This document shows, piece after piece, positions 11,300 through 23,600 of a DNA stretch of 64,000 nt. A program made the translations under genes and the position numbers. Under the pieces are notes generated by a model. It was not told where the DNA came from. It did not search any database and saw only the letters and a list, made by a program, of their open reading frames with translations. Source of the stretch: Thermothielavioides terrestris NRRL 8126 (Eukaryota; Ascomycota; Sordariomycetes; Sordariales; Chaetomiaceae); assembly GCF_000226115.1 (NCBI RefSeq), contig NC_016461.1, positions 3,286,001 to 3,350,000 of the forward strand, read 5' to 3'. The stretch's first letter is position 1, and every line of letters begins with the position of its first letter.

Positions 11300-12152
11300 G
11301 ATCTTAAGTACCTAGAAGCTATAGCATCTTTTGAAATAGCACTAGAAGAAGACGATTATATATAACAATATACTTAAAAGCTGTATATTTTAGAGTATTC
11401 TTTCTCTTAGATACTTGACAACTCTATTCTATATACCTATCTTGCAACTATCAAGCGTAAAATCCGAGTAGCCGGTAGTAAGAATCTCATCCTAGACCCT
11501 AGGATTGAAGATGCTACCTTGGAGACTAAGGACTTAACCTAAGAAATATTAGAAATTTTAGTACTAGAGAGTCGAAAACCGCTAGAAACCTCGAAGCTTT
11601 GAAGAACCAACGATTAGCGACTAAGACTACTTATATCGCTAGAAACATTAGTACGAACTAGATGCAATCTAACTAGGAACTAGCTAGCAACTCTACTAAG
11701 TCTAACCTTTTAGAAGTAACTAGAGCCCTAAGATATATCAACTATTCTATAATAGAAATAAAAAACATAAACTACTAATAGCTATGATCTTTGTAAACGC
11801 TATCAATGACTACTAAGAAGACTATAAGACCTGCCGCTTAGGGATCAATAACCTAAAAAGGAAAACCTATTATATCTAATAGCTTAGCTAATTAGCGCTT
11901 TTAACTAGGTTCCCTAGCTACTATTATAAATGCTAAGTTGGCTATCTTATCACTTATCTAAGCTTTCTAAACCAAATATAGTTAACTAAAACTGTTAAAA
12001 ATAGTTCCTATTTAAATAACCCTTATAATAAAAATGACGAAAAGTTACTTTATCAACTTTATATAAGTTGATTATATAAGAACACTTTGCTTATATAAGC
12101 AAGATAAGATAAGATAAGCTTACAATAAGCTTAAAGGGTTAGGGTTACGATT
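11300..12152. other. RIP-mutated sequence of unknown origin
   Basis: AT-rich DNA, continuous with 3399-3744 before A1 inserted. No intact frame. A short GATAA-type run (12095-12120) and the pair TTAGGGTTAGGG-like (~12137) are seen but too short to interpret. Confidence 0.4.
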
Positions 12153-12693
12153 GAATGATCTCGAATAACGAAGATCGACACTAAGGTTCTTAGTTGCAAA
12201 GATCGAACCAATGAATAGGAATATAAAAGTAAGCTCAATGACAAATAAAAGTGGGTCCACTGTGGATCCTAATGACGTTTATAAGTGGGTCCAAGAGTGG
12301 AATAAAAGTGGGCCTGTGAAATGGGCAAGAACTAAGAGAGAAAAAGTCTATATATCGAGGTTCAACCTCCGACCTTTGACCTCTCTTCTTTTTCCTTATG
12401 CACAACACTTTTTCCACACACACACAACCACTCTTATCTTATCACACCTCCACTTTTATCAATATATCAACTTTCTCCACTTTCAAAAGTGGAACTACCT
12501 ATTCTCCACTTTTATAAAAGTGGAACTACTTGCTTAGTTATTAAGCTTCTCAACAACGAGTGAACCTACTATTTGAATAATCACCTATCGCTACACTCCT
12601 CTAAGCAACCAAGCAATACTCTTCGATTCTACCTTCGATATATCAAAGGGTACCAAAATACTAACTTTGGTATTAATATCTCTAGCCTTTTCA
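12153..12693 (+). repeat. LTR-like repeat X, left copy
   Basis: A ~510-540 bp sequence matching 30300-30838 in the same orientation, beginning near CTTAGTTGCAAAGATCGAACC. It has a TATA-like CTATATATCGAGG (~12347), a pyrimidine-rich stretch and a series of AAAAGTGG/CCACTTTT motifs. It ends TTTTCAACA here and TTCTAATA in the other copy, as expected for an LTR ending in CA with RIP. The exact left end is uncertain. Confidence 0.55.
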
Positions 12694-13119
12694 ACAAAAA
12701 CTCTAGAAAAGAACGCTTAGATAAGTTGGTTGATTTTAGTATCTCTTCGCTATTCTAAGAAATACTAAGCCTGCTATATAGACAATAGCTGTCTTAAGAG
12801 AGATTCTCTAGCTAAATAGCTAGATCTCCTAGACAAGTATCTAGAGCTATAGATACTTAGGCTACGTTCGCTATATAAGACTTCCTCACTTAGATAGCTA
12901 AGATAATAGAGAACTTAAACATTATAATTAAAAGAGCAAATAGGGCTATAGGTATAAAAGATTGTTAGCTTAAAACTAAGAATAGAAGTATTACATCTTC
13001 GTAGCTACCTATATCTACGTCGAAATAAAAGATTTAGAACACTAGTCTCTTTTAGCTAAATATAAAAAACGAGTCTAAGGAACCCTAGGACCTATAATAC
13101 GACAAATAGCAGTTATACT
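12694..13119. other. RIP-mutated interior fragment next to repeat X
   Basis: AT-rich, no intact frame; possibly the start of the interior of element X. It stops abruptly at the LTR at 13120. Confidence 0.35.
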
Positions 13120-13847
13120 TGTTAAACCTACTATAGCAGTAGGCTATGTAAATAGAGTTGGAGAACTGCTATAGTGGTGGTTGTAGTAAGGTGGTTACCC
13201 CGAGCCACCTACCTTGCACCTCCGGCGCAGTGGTGGTTGTCTCCCAAGGGACCTACCCTGCACTGTCTCCCAACCGACCTACCCTGCACCTCTCCTACGC
13301 GACCTACCCTACACCTCCTACCTACCCTACACTCCCTATATTTGAACAGCTGCATCTAAACCAAAACTTTACCAAAATAGGACTAGCTAATATATATCGA
13401 TAGCTTAGTCAAAGGACTATATATATACCATTTAGGGTTAGGGTTGGTAAGGCCTTCAAACTTGGGGTTAAATTAGGTGGGGCAGTGGAGGCAGTAGGCC
13501 CAGTGATTGGTTGGAGCTAGTTCGCGAGCTCGCGAGCCGATTTTTAGAAAAACCCAGCCAAATGAGTTTTGCGAGTGTGGGAAATCCGCCCCACAGCCCG
13601 CTAGCTCGTGCAGAACACTGCACCTAGGCCGGTGGGTATATAAGCGGGAGAGGAGATGCCCGCTCAGTAGTGGAATACAAAGCTGTTCAATGCAACGCAA
13701 GCCTATATTAGTCCTTTATCTAGCCTGTGCCGCACTGCCACTACAGAAGGCTATAGGCCTATTAGGCCCTGTAAGCCCTTCTAAGTTCTCCTACTCGGTT
13801 CTAAGCTATAGTGCCGCGAAAGCTTCTAGAATAACCTAATCTCAACA
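13120..13847 (+). repeat. Large LTR (family 2), left copy
   Basis: 728 bp from TGTTAAACCTACTATAGCAG to AATCTCAACA. It is the inverted counterpart of the solo LTR at 28557-29267. It keeps a normal TATA box (GGGTATATAAGCGGG, ~13635), a GC-rich body and a set of short CCTACCCTGCAC repeats (~13205-13330). It is much less RIP-mutated than its surroundings. No matching target duplication is seen (ATACT left, AATAC right). The right flank is chromovirus B, so the left flank was probably lost by deletion or recombination. Confidence 0.8.
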
Positions 13848-16800
13848 AATACAACCTATATTGCCCTAGCCTAGAGGGGAGCTAATAGAGGTTATAGAGG
13901 AAAGTAGTAGTAGAATAAAGGAAAATAAGGTATAAATGTACTATAAGCGAAGTAGGTAAGTAACAAAGTATATATAGCACGTCAATAGGCTAGAGCCTAT
14001 ATCCGTTATAGATGCTAAGGCTACTGTATAGCTACCTATCCCTTCGCCCTAGCTAAGAGACTAGCTACTTAGGTTGATATCAATAAGTTAGAAGCTAAAG
14101 GATAGGTAGAAGAGAACTCCCCCTTTAAGGAGGAGGAGGGAAAAGAGTAGCCCCTATATAAAGTCTTATATAAGGGCTAAAAGGACCTAGCCACTTATAG
14201 AACAAGTTTATAGAGATTAGAAAGAGAATAGACAAGCCCCCCTTTCCTATCTCTATTTGCCTAAACTCCTCTAGTTTTATAAATGTATAAGTAGATACTA
14301 GGTACTAGAGCTATAGAGCTATTAGCGAAAAAGTATATTAGTAGTTAAAGATCAAGTAGATAATCTTGCTAACTCTTTATACCCTAGGTATTATAGTTAA
14401 GAGGGTATAAATTATAAAGAAAATCATATATATCGCCTATATTACAATAGACATTGATAGGTAGATTAGTGCTACTATATTCTATATAGTGCTAAGGCTA
14501 GCCTACAATGTTATATTAGAGCTCCTCTAGATAAATTATTATAGAATTGTATTAAACCTTGCTAATAAGGTCTTTACTATCAATTTATAATATAGCCTAT
14601 AGATATATAAATACTTCTTATAGCAAAAGGAAATTAATACTACCCTAGTTATAAGCGTAATATTTATAAGCTTAGCCTATAAGGTATAAAGGAAGAAGTC
14701 TAAAGGGGTATAAGATATATTCTTTGTCACTAGTATCTACAAGATAACTACTATACTAGGAGCAGCTATCTCCTAGCTTAACACCGACCTAGACCTAAAG
14801 GTCGCTCTACCAAAAGGAGCTATATAACTTTGCTAACCTCTTTAACAAAGAGAAGGCAAATGGCCTACCCCTCTATTAGAGGGAGGCTAACTATTATATC
14901 TATCTTAAGATAGGTCTAGACGAAAAACCTTTTAAACTCCTATAGGGACCTTTGTATAATATACTAAGAGACTACCTCCTAGAGATTTAGAAGTAGGTCG
15001 TAGATCTATTAGATAAAGAATAAATCTAGGTAAGCTCCTTATTAGTAGCTACCCTAGTCTTCATTATAAAGAAGCTAGAAAGAGGATAGAGATTCTTTAT
15101 AGACTACTAAGCCCTAAATAAGATTACTAAGTAGGACTAATACCTTCTCCCCCTAATTAAAGAGACTCTTTAGTCCTTATCTAGGGCTAAATAGCTTATA
15201 AAGCTAGATGTTAAAGCTATATTCTACTATATTTAGATAGCTAATTAGGATAAGCACTTTATAGCGTTTTATATAAGGTTTAGACTATTTAAGTAGCTAG
15301 TCTACTCTCTTAGGCTTATAGATACTCCTATAATGTTCTAGAGATATATTAATAATACCTTTAGTCTAATGCTAAGAGACTATATAATAGTATATCTTAA
15401 TAATGTTTTAGTATCTTTAAGTAGAAGCTAAAAGGACTATATAAAAAAGGTATATAAGGTCCTCTAAAGACTTAGGGATATAGGCCTCAACCTAGACTTT
15501 AAAAAATATATATTCGTAGTAAAGGAAGTTAAGTATCTAAGATATATTATAGAGGTAGGAGTCTATATCTACCTTAACCTCGAGAAGATTAGGGCTATCT
15601 ATAAGTAGGAGGCGCCCTATAAGGTCTAAGGAGTAAAGAGCTTCCTAGGATTTACTAATTTCTATCGCGACTTTATCTCTAACTTCTCTAAGAAGGTAGC
15701 TCTATTAATACGCCTTACCTATAAAAACGTCCTATTCCACTAAAGTAAAGAGGAATAGGAAGCTTTCGATATACTTAAGGCTATATTTATATTAGAGCTA
15801 ATCCTTGCCTAGTGTCATGCTCTAGAACTACTCTAACCCGTAGGACCCGCTTCGGCACCTGGCACAACCCTCGGCCCGACTGTCTCGCCTTACATCCGGC
15901 ACCCAGCACAGCCTTGCCTACCACAGGGCACCACGCAGGTCATCTACGTACGCCACTGGGGCGCACGTCAGTAGCTCTGATTACACGAGCCACCCGGAGG
16001 AGCGATCGGAGGAGCATAGAGCTGAGCGAGGTGCGGGGCACCGGGCTAAGCAAGTGCGGGGAACTGAGACAATGGGTCGGCAATGGAGTGGATTGGGCGT
16101 ACTCAGGGAGCTATGTAGGCGCTATAGGATGGCCTAGGAAAGGATCTGCGAACTCAAGAATGGAGGCTAGCTGATATAGAGGAAGATTGAGGGCTAGGAT
16201 AGGAGAGATAAGGAGGGCGGAACCTATAGGCAGTGAGAGAGGCTAGCGTTCAATGCAACCGCCTGTACCTCCCCTACTTTGTAGCTACTTTGTAGCGCGT
16301 GCTCTGCGTGTACCTTGCTTGTACTCCGTCACTTCAACGTATACCTCCTTCCTTTTGGGAGCCCTTGCTCCTGACACCTAGTAGGATCCTAAGAGGGAGA
16401 TGATCGTAGAAGCGGACTGTTCTAGTATAGTGCTTAGTAGGTGCTTATCTCAATAAGGAGAAGATAGGGTTCTCTACTCTATAGACTACTATTCTATAAA
16501 ACTGAGCTCTACTAAATATAACTATACTATCTACAATAAGGAGCTACTAGCTATTATCTCTTACCTTAAGGCCTAGTTAATAGAGCTTTAGAGTATAGTA
16601 GCCCTCTTTACTATTCTAACTAACTATAAGAACCTTAAATACCTCATCTAGCTATATCTAATCAATGAACGATAGGCCTAATAAGCTAAGACGCTCTCCT
16701 TATTCAACTTTGAGCTAAAGTACCGACTAGGATTCTAGGCCTTGTATCCTAATACGCTCTCTCAATATAAATAGGATAAGCTTAAAGATAGCTAGTATAT

Positions 16801-18379
16801 CGCTTAGCTACTCCCTCTAATCAAGGTATACTAGACTAGTATATAGGAGGAGGCTAGGTTGCCTATAGGAGAGACGCTTTTCAAGGACAAGTAGCTTACT
16901 ACTCTATAGGACAAGGGTATTATTAGAGATAAGCACTATACTTATTGAGTTTAGGCTATTTACAACGAGGCTTAGAAGTTCCTATAGGAGGCGAATATAG
17001 TATAGACCTAGATCATAGACTGCTCCTTCAATATATAAAGCGTACTCCTATTCTATAGCTATCTTTAGCTACCTATATAGGAGCCCCTAACTACTATAAT
17101 TATCTAATAGATTTATAACTTAGCTATATTAAAATACTTAGGGTATAATAGGCTATTTAAAATACTCTAGAGAGATTGCTACTAGAATCTTATATTATCT
17201 AATATAAAGTAGTTTATTAAGAACTATAATTAGTGCCATTAGAGCAAGATCTTTTAACAACTATATCAAAGGCTTTTACAACCTTTGCCTATCTATAATC
17301 GCTTTTAGAAGCAGATCTCTATTGATTTTATAACTAATCTCTCTACAAAGGATAAGGGAGCGCCTAGCTATCTTATAGTAATTACTAACCGCCTCTTTAA
17401 ATATATATAGCTTAAGGCAATACGCTTAATAGGGGTAGAAGAGTATACCTTTTAATTCTATAATATATAGTAGTACTTCTATAGGCTCCTAACTTAAATT
17501 ATAACCAACTATAGGTTAGACTAGTTAAGTAGGTTCTAGACTACGCTATATAAAGTGGTAGGAGTAGAGTAGCTCCTATCGACTTCTTACTATCCCTAGA
17601 CGAATAGAGGGACAAAGTAGGTCAACGAAGAAGTATAGATGATTCTCTAGATCTTCGTCTCCTTTATATAGTACAACTAGTTTAAACATCTCCTAGCCTA
17701 CTAGCTTATACTCAATAATAGGGACTTATCTATAACTAGAGTAAGTCTGAACTACCTTCTCTATAGGTTTGATATAAGTCCTATATAACTTATTACAATC
17801 CTAATAGCGTCTATAGTATTTTTAGAAGACTATATTGCCAAGTTCCTCTACTATCTAAAGGAAGGGATAGAGTAGACCTAAGTAGCTATTGTATATATAT
17901 AGTAGTAGTAGTAGACGAAGATAAACTGCTCCTATCGCCTAGCTAAGAGATTTAAGGTAGGAGACGAAGTATAGCTTTCCCTATATAATATAAAGACAAA
18001 CTAGCCTAGTAAGAAGCTCGACTAGCTAAACGCTAAGTATAAGGTAGTTATAGTATCTACGCCTTTGACAGTGATACTCGATATATTGTATAGATTATAT
18101 CCAACCTTCTATATCGATCTAGTTGAGTGAGTAGCCTCCGATCTGCTCCCTTCGCAAAAGGTTATAGATAAGTAGCTAGACCTTATATAGATTACATCGA
18201 AGGAGGGCGTCCCCTAGTAGAAGTATAGGATAGAGGCGATCCTTAAGGCTTAGAACGTAAAAGGGAAGGAGAAGAACTACAATGTACATATTAAGTAGGT
18301 AGATTACGATAAGCTAATATAGGAGCCTTTAAAGAACTTCCTAGATATAGTTGTACTTGACGAGTTTAAGTAGAAGTAG
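13848..18379 (+). mobile_element. Chromovirus B, left part (gag end to chromodomain)
   Basis: Plus-orientation gag-pol homologous to A1, starting in the gag/zinc-knuckle region without its 5' LTR. The RT motif reads VYLNNVLVS (~15380-15410), the RIP form of YLDD. A solo LTR interrupts it at 15813-16376. The C-terminal chromodomain lies at ~18205-18340 (YRIEAILKA...NYNVHIK...EPLKNFLD). Element A2 begins at 18380, with AGTAG (18375-18379) as the presumed target. The missing 3' part of B resumes near 27235 and runs to its LTR at 30299, so B and A2 form a nested pair. Confidence 0.85.
15813..16376. repeat. Solo LTR (family 3) inside chromovirus B
   Basis: 564 bp, TGTCATGCTCTAGAACTACT to GCTCCTGACA, flanked by perfect CCTAG duplications (15808-15812, 16377-16381). 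It is GC-rich and almost free of RIP although it sits in a RIP-destroyed gag-pol. It therefore arrived after the host copy had been mutated, or escaped by being short and single-copy. The 15812-16174 reading frame within it is not convincing as a gene. Confidence 0.85.
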
Positions 18380-18639
18380 TGTAACGTACTAGCTTTATAG
18401 CGTCTACAAATAAGTGTACAATGTTTTATTCAACTACCTTAAGGAGCGAAAAGAAGAAGTATAGGCTACGGCTCTTGCGCGTAGAGTTTTAAGGGGCTCG
18501 CGTATAGGGGGCTCGGGCTAATGTTATTCTAGGCGCGAGGCGGGCCCACTATAGGCCTGCCACAGGCCTATCATCGTACCGCTATAGATCCTAGGCGTAG
18601 CCCTATATACCTAGCCCGGGTATAGCCTAGTCTGTAATA
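18380..18639 (-). repeat. A2 3' LTR
   Basis: 260 bp, TGTAACGTACTAGC to GTCTGTAATA in plus orientation, with the element family's LTR sequence. It abuts the end of the B chromodomain frame. Confidence 0.85.
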
Positions 18640-19423
18640 TACCCCCCCCGCTTAGATAGGGAGTTGGATTAGTATAGGCGCGGTGTAGCGTTGGGCGTGG
18701 GCTAAGTCTAGTATAAGGTCGATTATAGCAAACGCTAGTGCCTAGTTTAGTATCTATATAGACTAGTGTAGTTACCTATAATCCTATTGCCTAGCTATAG
18801 ATTATTTATTTACATTGCTCTAATAGAACGTAGATTGGCCCTTTCCTTATCTTATACTCTTCTTCGCGGCAACTGTATTACGTAAGGCGCGCTAGCTGAT
18901 TATGTACGACCGACCTTTACCTATTGCTATCAAAACCCTTTGCCTTATGTAAAATTCGCTCTTTACGTTCTCTTCCTATTCTTATTGCGTATCTCTCTTC
19001 TCTCTACTACGAATCCATCTTCCTCCTATTTGTATGTCGATATCCCTTTTATTGTTTTGCTTTAGATATATTTTTTCGTCTACTATACTTCCATCTTATA
19101 CACTTCTTATCCTTTATATTTATATCTCGCCTTCTACCTATTCTATTGAGCATTTACTTTGTACATTGTCGGTCGCCTTCTACTTAAACTATATGACTGT
19201 TCTATATCTATGCTTTTCTCGTCCTAGCCCTGTCGCCTACTATTGTACGCCTATATCACGCCTAGCTCATTTCTATAACTCCTTCTTCTTATATATATTC
19301 GGCTTCCCTTATATACATGCCCTATCTACTTATACTAGCCTTCGTAGTAGCTTTTTATTCTCTTTACGATAGCGATATATTCCTAACATTTACCTACTTT
19401 TGTTTCTATTTATACTCTCTAAA

Positions 19424-20597
19424 ATGTCGACCGTAGTTGCTTCGCTTAGTGGTAGTAGAGAAGGACATTGTCCTAGGGGAGACGATAACTAGGACTACAA
19501 CGTATATTATCCTATATCAGGCCTACTTTAGCCCTAGACTAGAAGCTAACAATGTCTTAGATAGAACTATAATAACTATAATAATTCTTCTTACTACACT
19601 ATTGGCGACTATATCTTCGAGGGCGACTCCGACGATAAGAATAACGTCTTTCCTAAAGAGGAGGGTGATATCTGCCTAAACTATATCGAGTAGCTTATAT
19701 ATAGCAATTTTGTCCAATGTATCTAGGGCTATAGAGAGAGCTATACAGAGTATACTAAGTTGTACGCTAAGTGCTACTAGGATTTAGCGCTCTAGGCGAC
19801 CAACCCCTCTCTATATATAGGCTTAAAGCACTTAATCAAATTCTATACCAACAATAAAGCTATTATAGAGCCTACTTATAAGAAAACTAATACTAAGCTA
19901 GCCTACTATACTATTCTAAAGGCCCTGTTTATTACCTTTATATATAGCTTCTATAGTATAGTCGGTATAGCTCTTATATATTAATCTCTAGTATATTTGG
20001 CTTTCGCTTTCGATATACCCTCTATCACCTCCCCTACGCCCTTGACCCTAGGCTAGCGAGGAGCTCTAGTACTATACTAGGCTCCTTAAGACAATCTCGC
20101 TATATAATACTATAGTCGCCTAGTCGAGTATATAGTATAGCATCTCGATTCTTCTTAGCAAGAGAATTAGTGTATCGCAGAAGCTGTTCACACTATAGTG
20201 TAGTCTTAAGCGACTGTTCTTAAGACGAATTTACACTTCGTAGACTACGTTATCGCTCTTACCTCCCTTTCGCCTATCTATACCCCTTAGGGGACCTGCC
20301 CTCGTCACTCACCTTACGTATACCCGCCTACCTTCGACCTATATTGTAGTCAACGCCCGTCCTCTCCTATAGAAGACGTTCTATATACCTGTTAAACATA
20401 TATACTGCCCCCACCTTGGACCCCTTATATCTCTGCTCTATCTTTTTATATATCTGTCCCACCTATATACCCATTCAATAATAAAGAGGAGGACTTCACT
20501 GATATAAGTCCTATTATAGACCCTAAGTAGATGACGCTACTTATATATCCTATTATTTTTTATATATAGTTGTATTCTATTCGGTTTTAGGAGAATA
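19424..20597 (+). pseudogene. Antisense ORF of chromovirus A2
   Basis: The same frame as in A1: ATG 19424, same spacing to the GATATACCC codons 588 nt downstream, same positions of several former Trp/Gln stops. Overall it is 2 nt shorter than A1, so there is at least one later frameshift. Differences from A1 are mostly C/T and G/A. Product unknown; pyrimidine-rich leader 18920-19420. Confidence 0.7.
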
Positions 20598-20689
20598 ACC
20601 AAGCTTAGGCCTATTATAGTTTCTCTACGCCTAGGTAATTATATTTATCTAAGTTGTTAGTCTTTATAGAGTAGTCTATATATAAATAT

Positions 20690-23600
20690 AACGTTTTTCT
20701 TTTCTCCTCTAGTTCGATACTAGCCTATCGTTGTATTATATATCTCCTTTTCCTATTTAAATTCGTTGAGATTAGTAGTATCTAAGAAGTTCTTTAGAGG
20801 CTCCTATATTAGTTTGTTATAACCCACCTATTTGACGTATATATTATAGTTGTTCCCCCTCCCTCTAGCGTTCTAAGCTTTAAGGATCGTCTCTACCCTA
20901 TACTCCTACTAGGGAATACCCTCCTCCGATATAACCTATATAGGGTCTAGCCACTTATCTATAACTTTCTACAATAGGAGTAGGTCAAAGGCCACTTACT
21001 CAACTAGGTCAATATAGAAGGTTGGGTATAGACCGTTTAATACATCGAACGTCATTGTCAGAGGGGTAGAGATTATAACTAGCTTATACTTAGCATTTAG
21101 TTAATCAAGTTTCTTATTAGGGCGGTTCGTCTTTATATTATATAGAGAGAGCTATACTTTGTCTTCTACTTTAAATCTCTTAGCTAGGTGAGGAGAGGAG
21201 GCGAGGGCATATCAGGTGGCTAAGCGAGAGCCGGAGAGAAGAGGATATAGATCGAGGGAGCTCCTCCTAGTAGGGGGGAGGAGAGCTAAGATCTATATAC
21301 ACAGGTAGAAGCTCAGCCCCACAGGCCAGAGCAAGAGCTCCACAGGTGCCAGAGCCACATAGCCACAGAGCCACAGATAGGGAGGCCAGTGTAGTATGCG
21401 ACACACCCCCTAGACACGCTCCGAGGAGCGGGTCTATGAAAAACGCAAAGCACACTGGGCTACAGATCCAAAAAACGCAAGGCACACTAGGCCACAGATC
21501 TAGAGATCTCAACCACAGATCTATCCCTCGAACAAAGGAAAAAAACAGGTGCCTAACAAGGCTGTTGAGGCCCGTAGTTACCTCTAGTAGCTACGTTAGC
21601 CAGAGCAAAAAGTAGTCGAACTAACCTCCACTGTCGGGAGTATCGACCACGATAATAGCAGTACTTGCCATCGTACTGCCCCAGCTAGCACTCCTAGGCG
21701 TGCCGCCATATTGGCAACAATCGTGCCAACGCCTACATTAGAGGCCTCCACTAATACAGCAAATCTCTATTCTACTGTTACTACTAGCTCTATAATTAGC
21801 AGGGGTAGCCGCTCTCTCTAAACACGTCTAGGCGTTCCTAGCGCAGCTCTAGAAACAGTTCGGAGTGTAAGGACTACTAGTAGGTTCCTCGCTCGAGCTC
21901 TAGCCCTAGGCGCTCGAGCACTTCTGTACCCCCCAGTTGGAGGCGGGGAGAAACTTGCCCTTCCAGTTCCCTCGGCACCCCCTAGTTGTTCTAGAGAGCT
22001 GGGAACCGTCATTGGGCCCTCTTAGGCTACAACTCTAAATAGGAAATAGAGTATATGCTATACCTAGGAGCTAAAGAACTAGGTAAGGAACTATAGACGC
22101 CTAAAGCCTATAGTCACCATTGTGCACCTAGTACCTGATTCCGTAGCGCTAGCTAATTAAGAAGGCCGCTAGGAACTCAGGCCTCTATAGCGAAGCTGAA
22201 AAAGGCTATAGGAAGTGCCTTGCCTCGTAGAGGTAGGTAAGGAAAAGGATCTTCTAGAACTGTTGGTACCCCCTAAACAAGGTGGGGGCCGCCTGTCGAT
22301 CGCTCCCGAGAATGGCTATAGCGTACGCACTAGTGGCTTAGTAAGCAGTAGCCGAGGTTGCAAAAGGTTGGGAGATCCAAATACTTTGAAAAGGAAAAAG
22401 GGCTTGAAAAAGGAGGTTGGAAGTCGACGATCGAAAGCGCTCTCAATCGCAAGAGGTAAACGCGAGAGATGCTATGGTTGTAGGCTCGAGAGGCTGGAAG
22501 ATAGAAGAAAGGAAGAAAAAGATAGCCCTGCAAAGCAACCTCCGAGGGTGATTTTGAAGCGCGAACCGGGCTTATAACTGAGGAGAGGAGGCGAGGGCAC
22601 ATTAGGTGGCTAAGCGAGAGCCGGAGAGAAGAGGATGTAGATCGAGGGAGCTCCTCCCAGTAGGGGGGAGGAGAGCTCTATATACACAGGTGGAAGCTCA
22701 GCCCCACAGGCTAGTGCGAGAGCTCTATAGGTGCTAGAGCCACAGAGCCACAGAGCCACAGACAGGGGGGCTAGTTGTAGTACGCGACACTAGGCGAAAA
22801 GAGTAATTTGTATTTGCCTACTACTGCTACTATATATACGCAATAGCTACATAGGTCTACTTTATCTCTTCCTTTAGATAGCGGAGGAACTTAGCAATAT
22901 AGCCTTCTAAAGATGCTATAAACGCTATTAGGATTGTAATAAGTTGTATAGGACTTATATCGAACCTATAGAAGAGGTAGTTTAGACTTACTCTAGTTAT
23001 AGATAAGTCTCTATTATTAAGTATAAACTATAGATAAGTCTCTATTGTTAAATATAAACTAATAGGCTAAGAGATATTTAGGCTAATTGTATTATATAAA
23101 GGAGACAAAGATCTAGAGGATCATCTATACATTTTAGTTAACCTGCTTTGTCCCTCTATCCGTCTAGGGATAGTAAGAAATCGATAGGAGTTGCTCTACC
23201 CTTACCGCCTTATATAGCGCGGTTTAAAACCTATTTAACCAATCTGACCTATAGTCGGTTATAATTTAAGTTGGGAACCTATAGAAGCGTTACTATACGT
23301 TATAGAACTAAAGGGTATACTCTTCTACACTTATCGAATATATTGCATTAAGCTATATATACTTAGAGAGGTGGTTGGTCATCACTATAAGGTAGCTAGG
23401 CGCCCCTTTATCCCTTATAGGAAAGTCGGTTATAATGTTGATAGAGATCTACTTCTAAAAGCGATTAGAGATAGGCAAAGGCTATAAGAGCCTTTGACAT
23501 AGCTATTAAAAGATTTTACTCTAGTGGCACTGATTATAGTTTCTAATAAACTGCTTTACGTTAGACGATATATAGTCCTAGTGATACTCTCTCTAAAGCA

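Noticed and set aside
12130..12150. TTAGGG-like pair as a telomere remnant (also ~13430 and ~28965)
   Set aside because: Only one or two units, inside retroelement sequence; ordinary in AT-rich LTR DNA.
18375..18379. AGTAG as a proven target duplication of A2
   Set aside because: The matching right copy cannot be shown because A2's 5' LTR is missing; it stays presumptive only.
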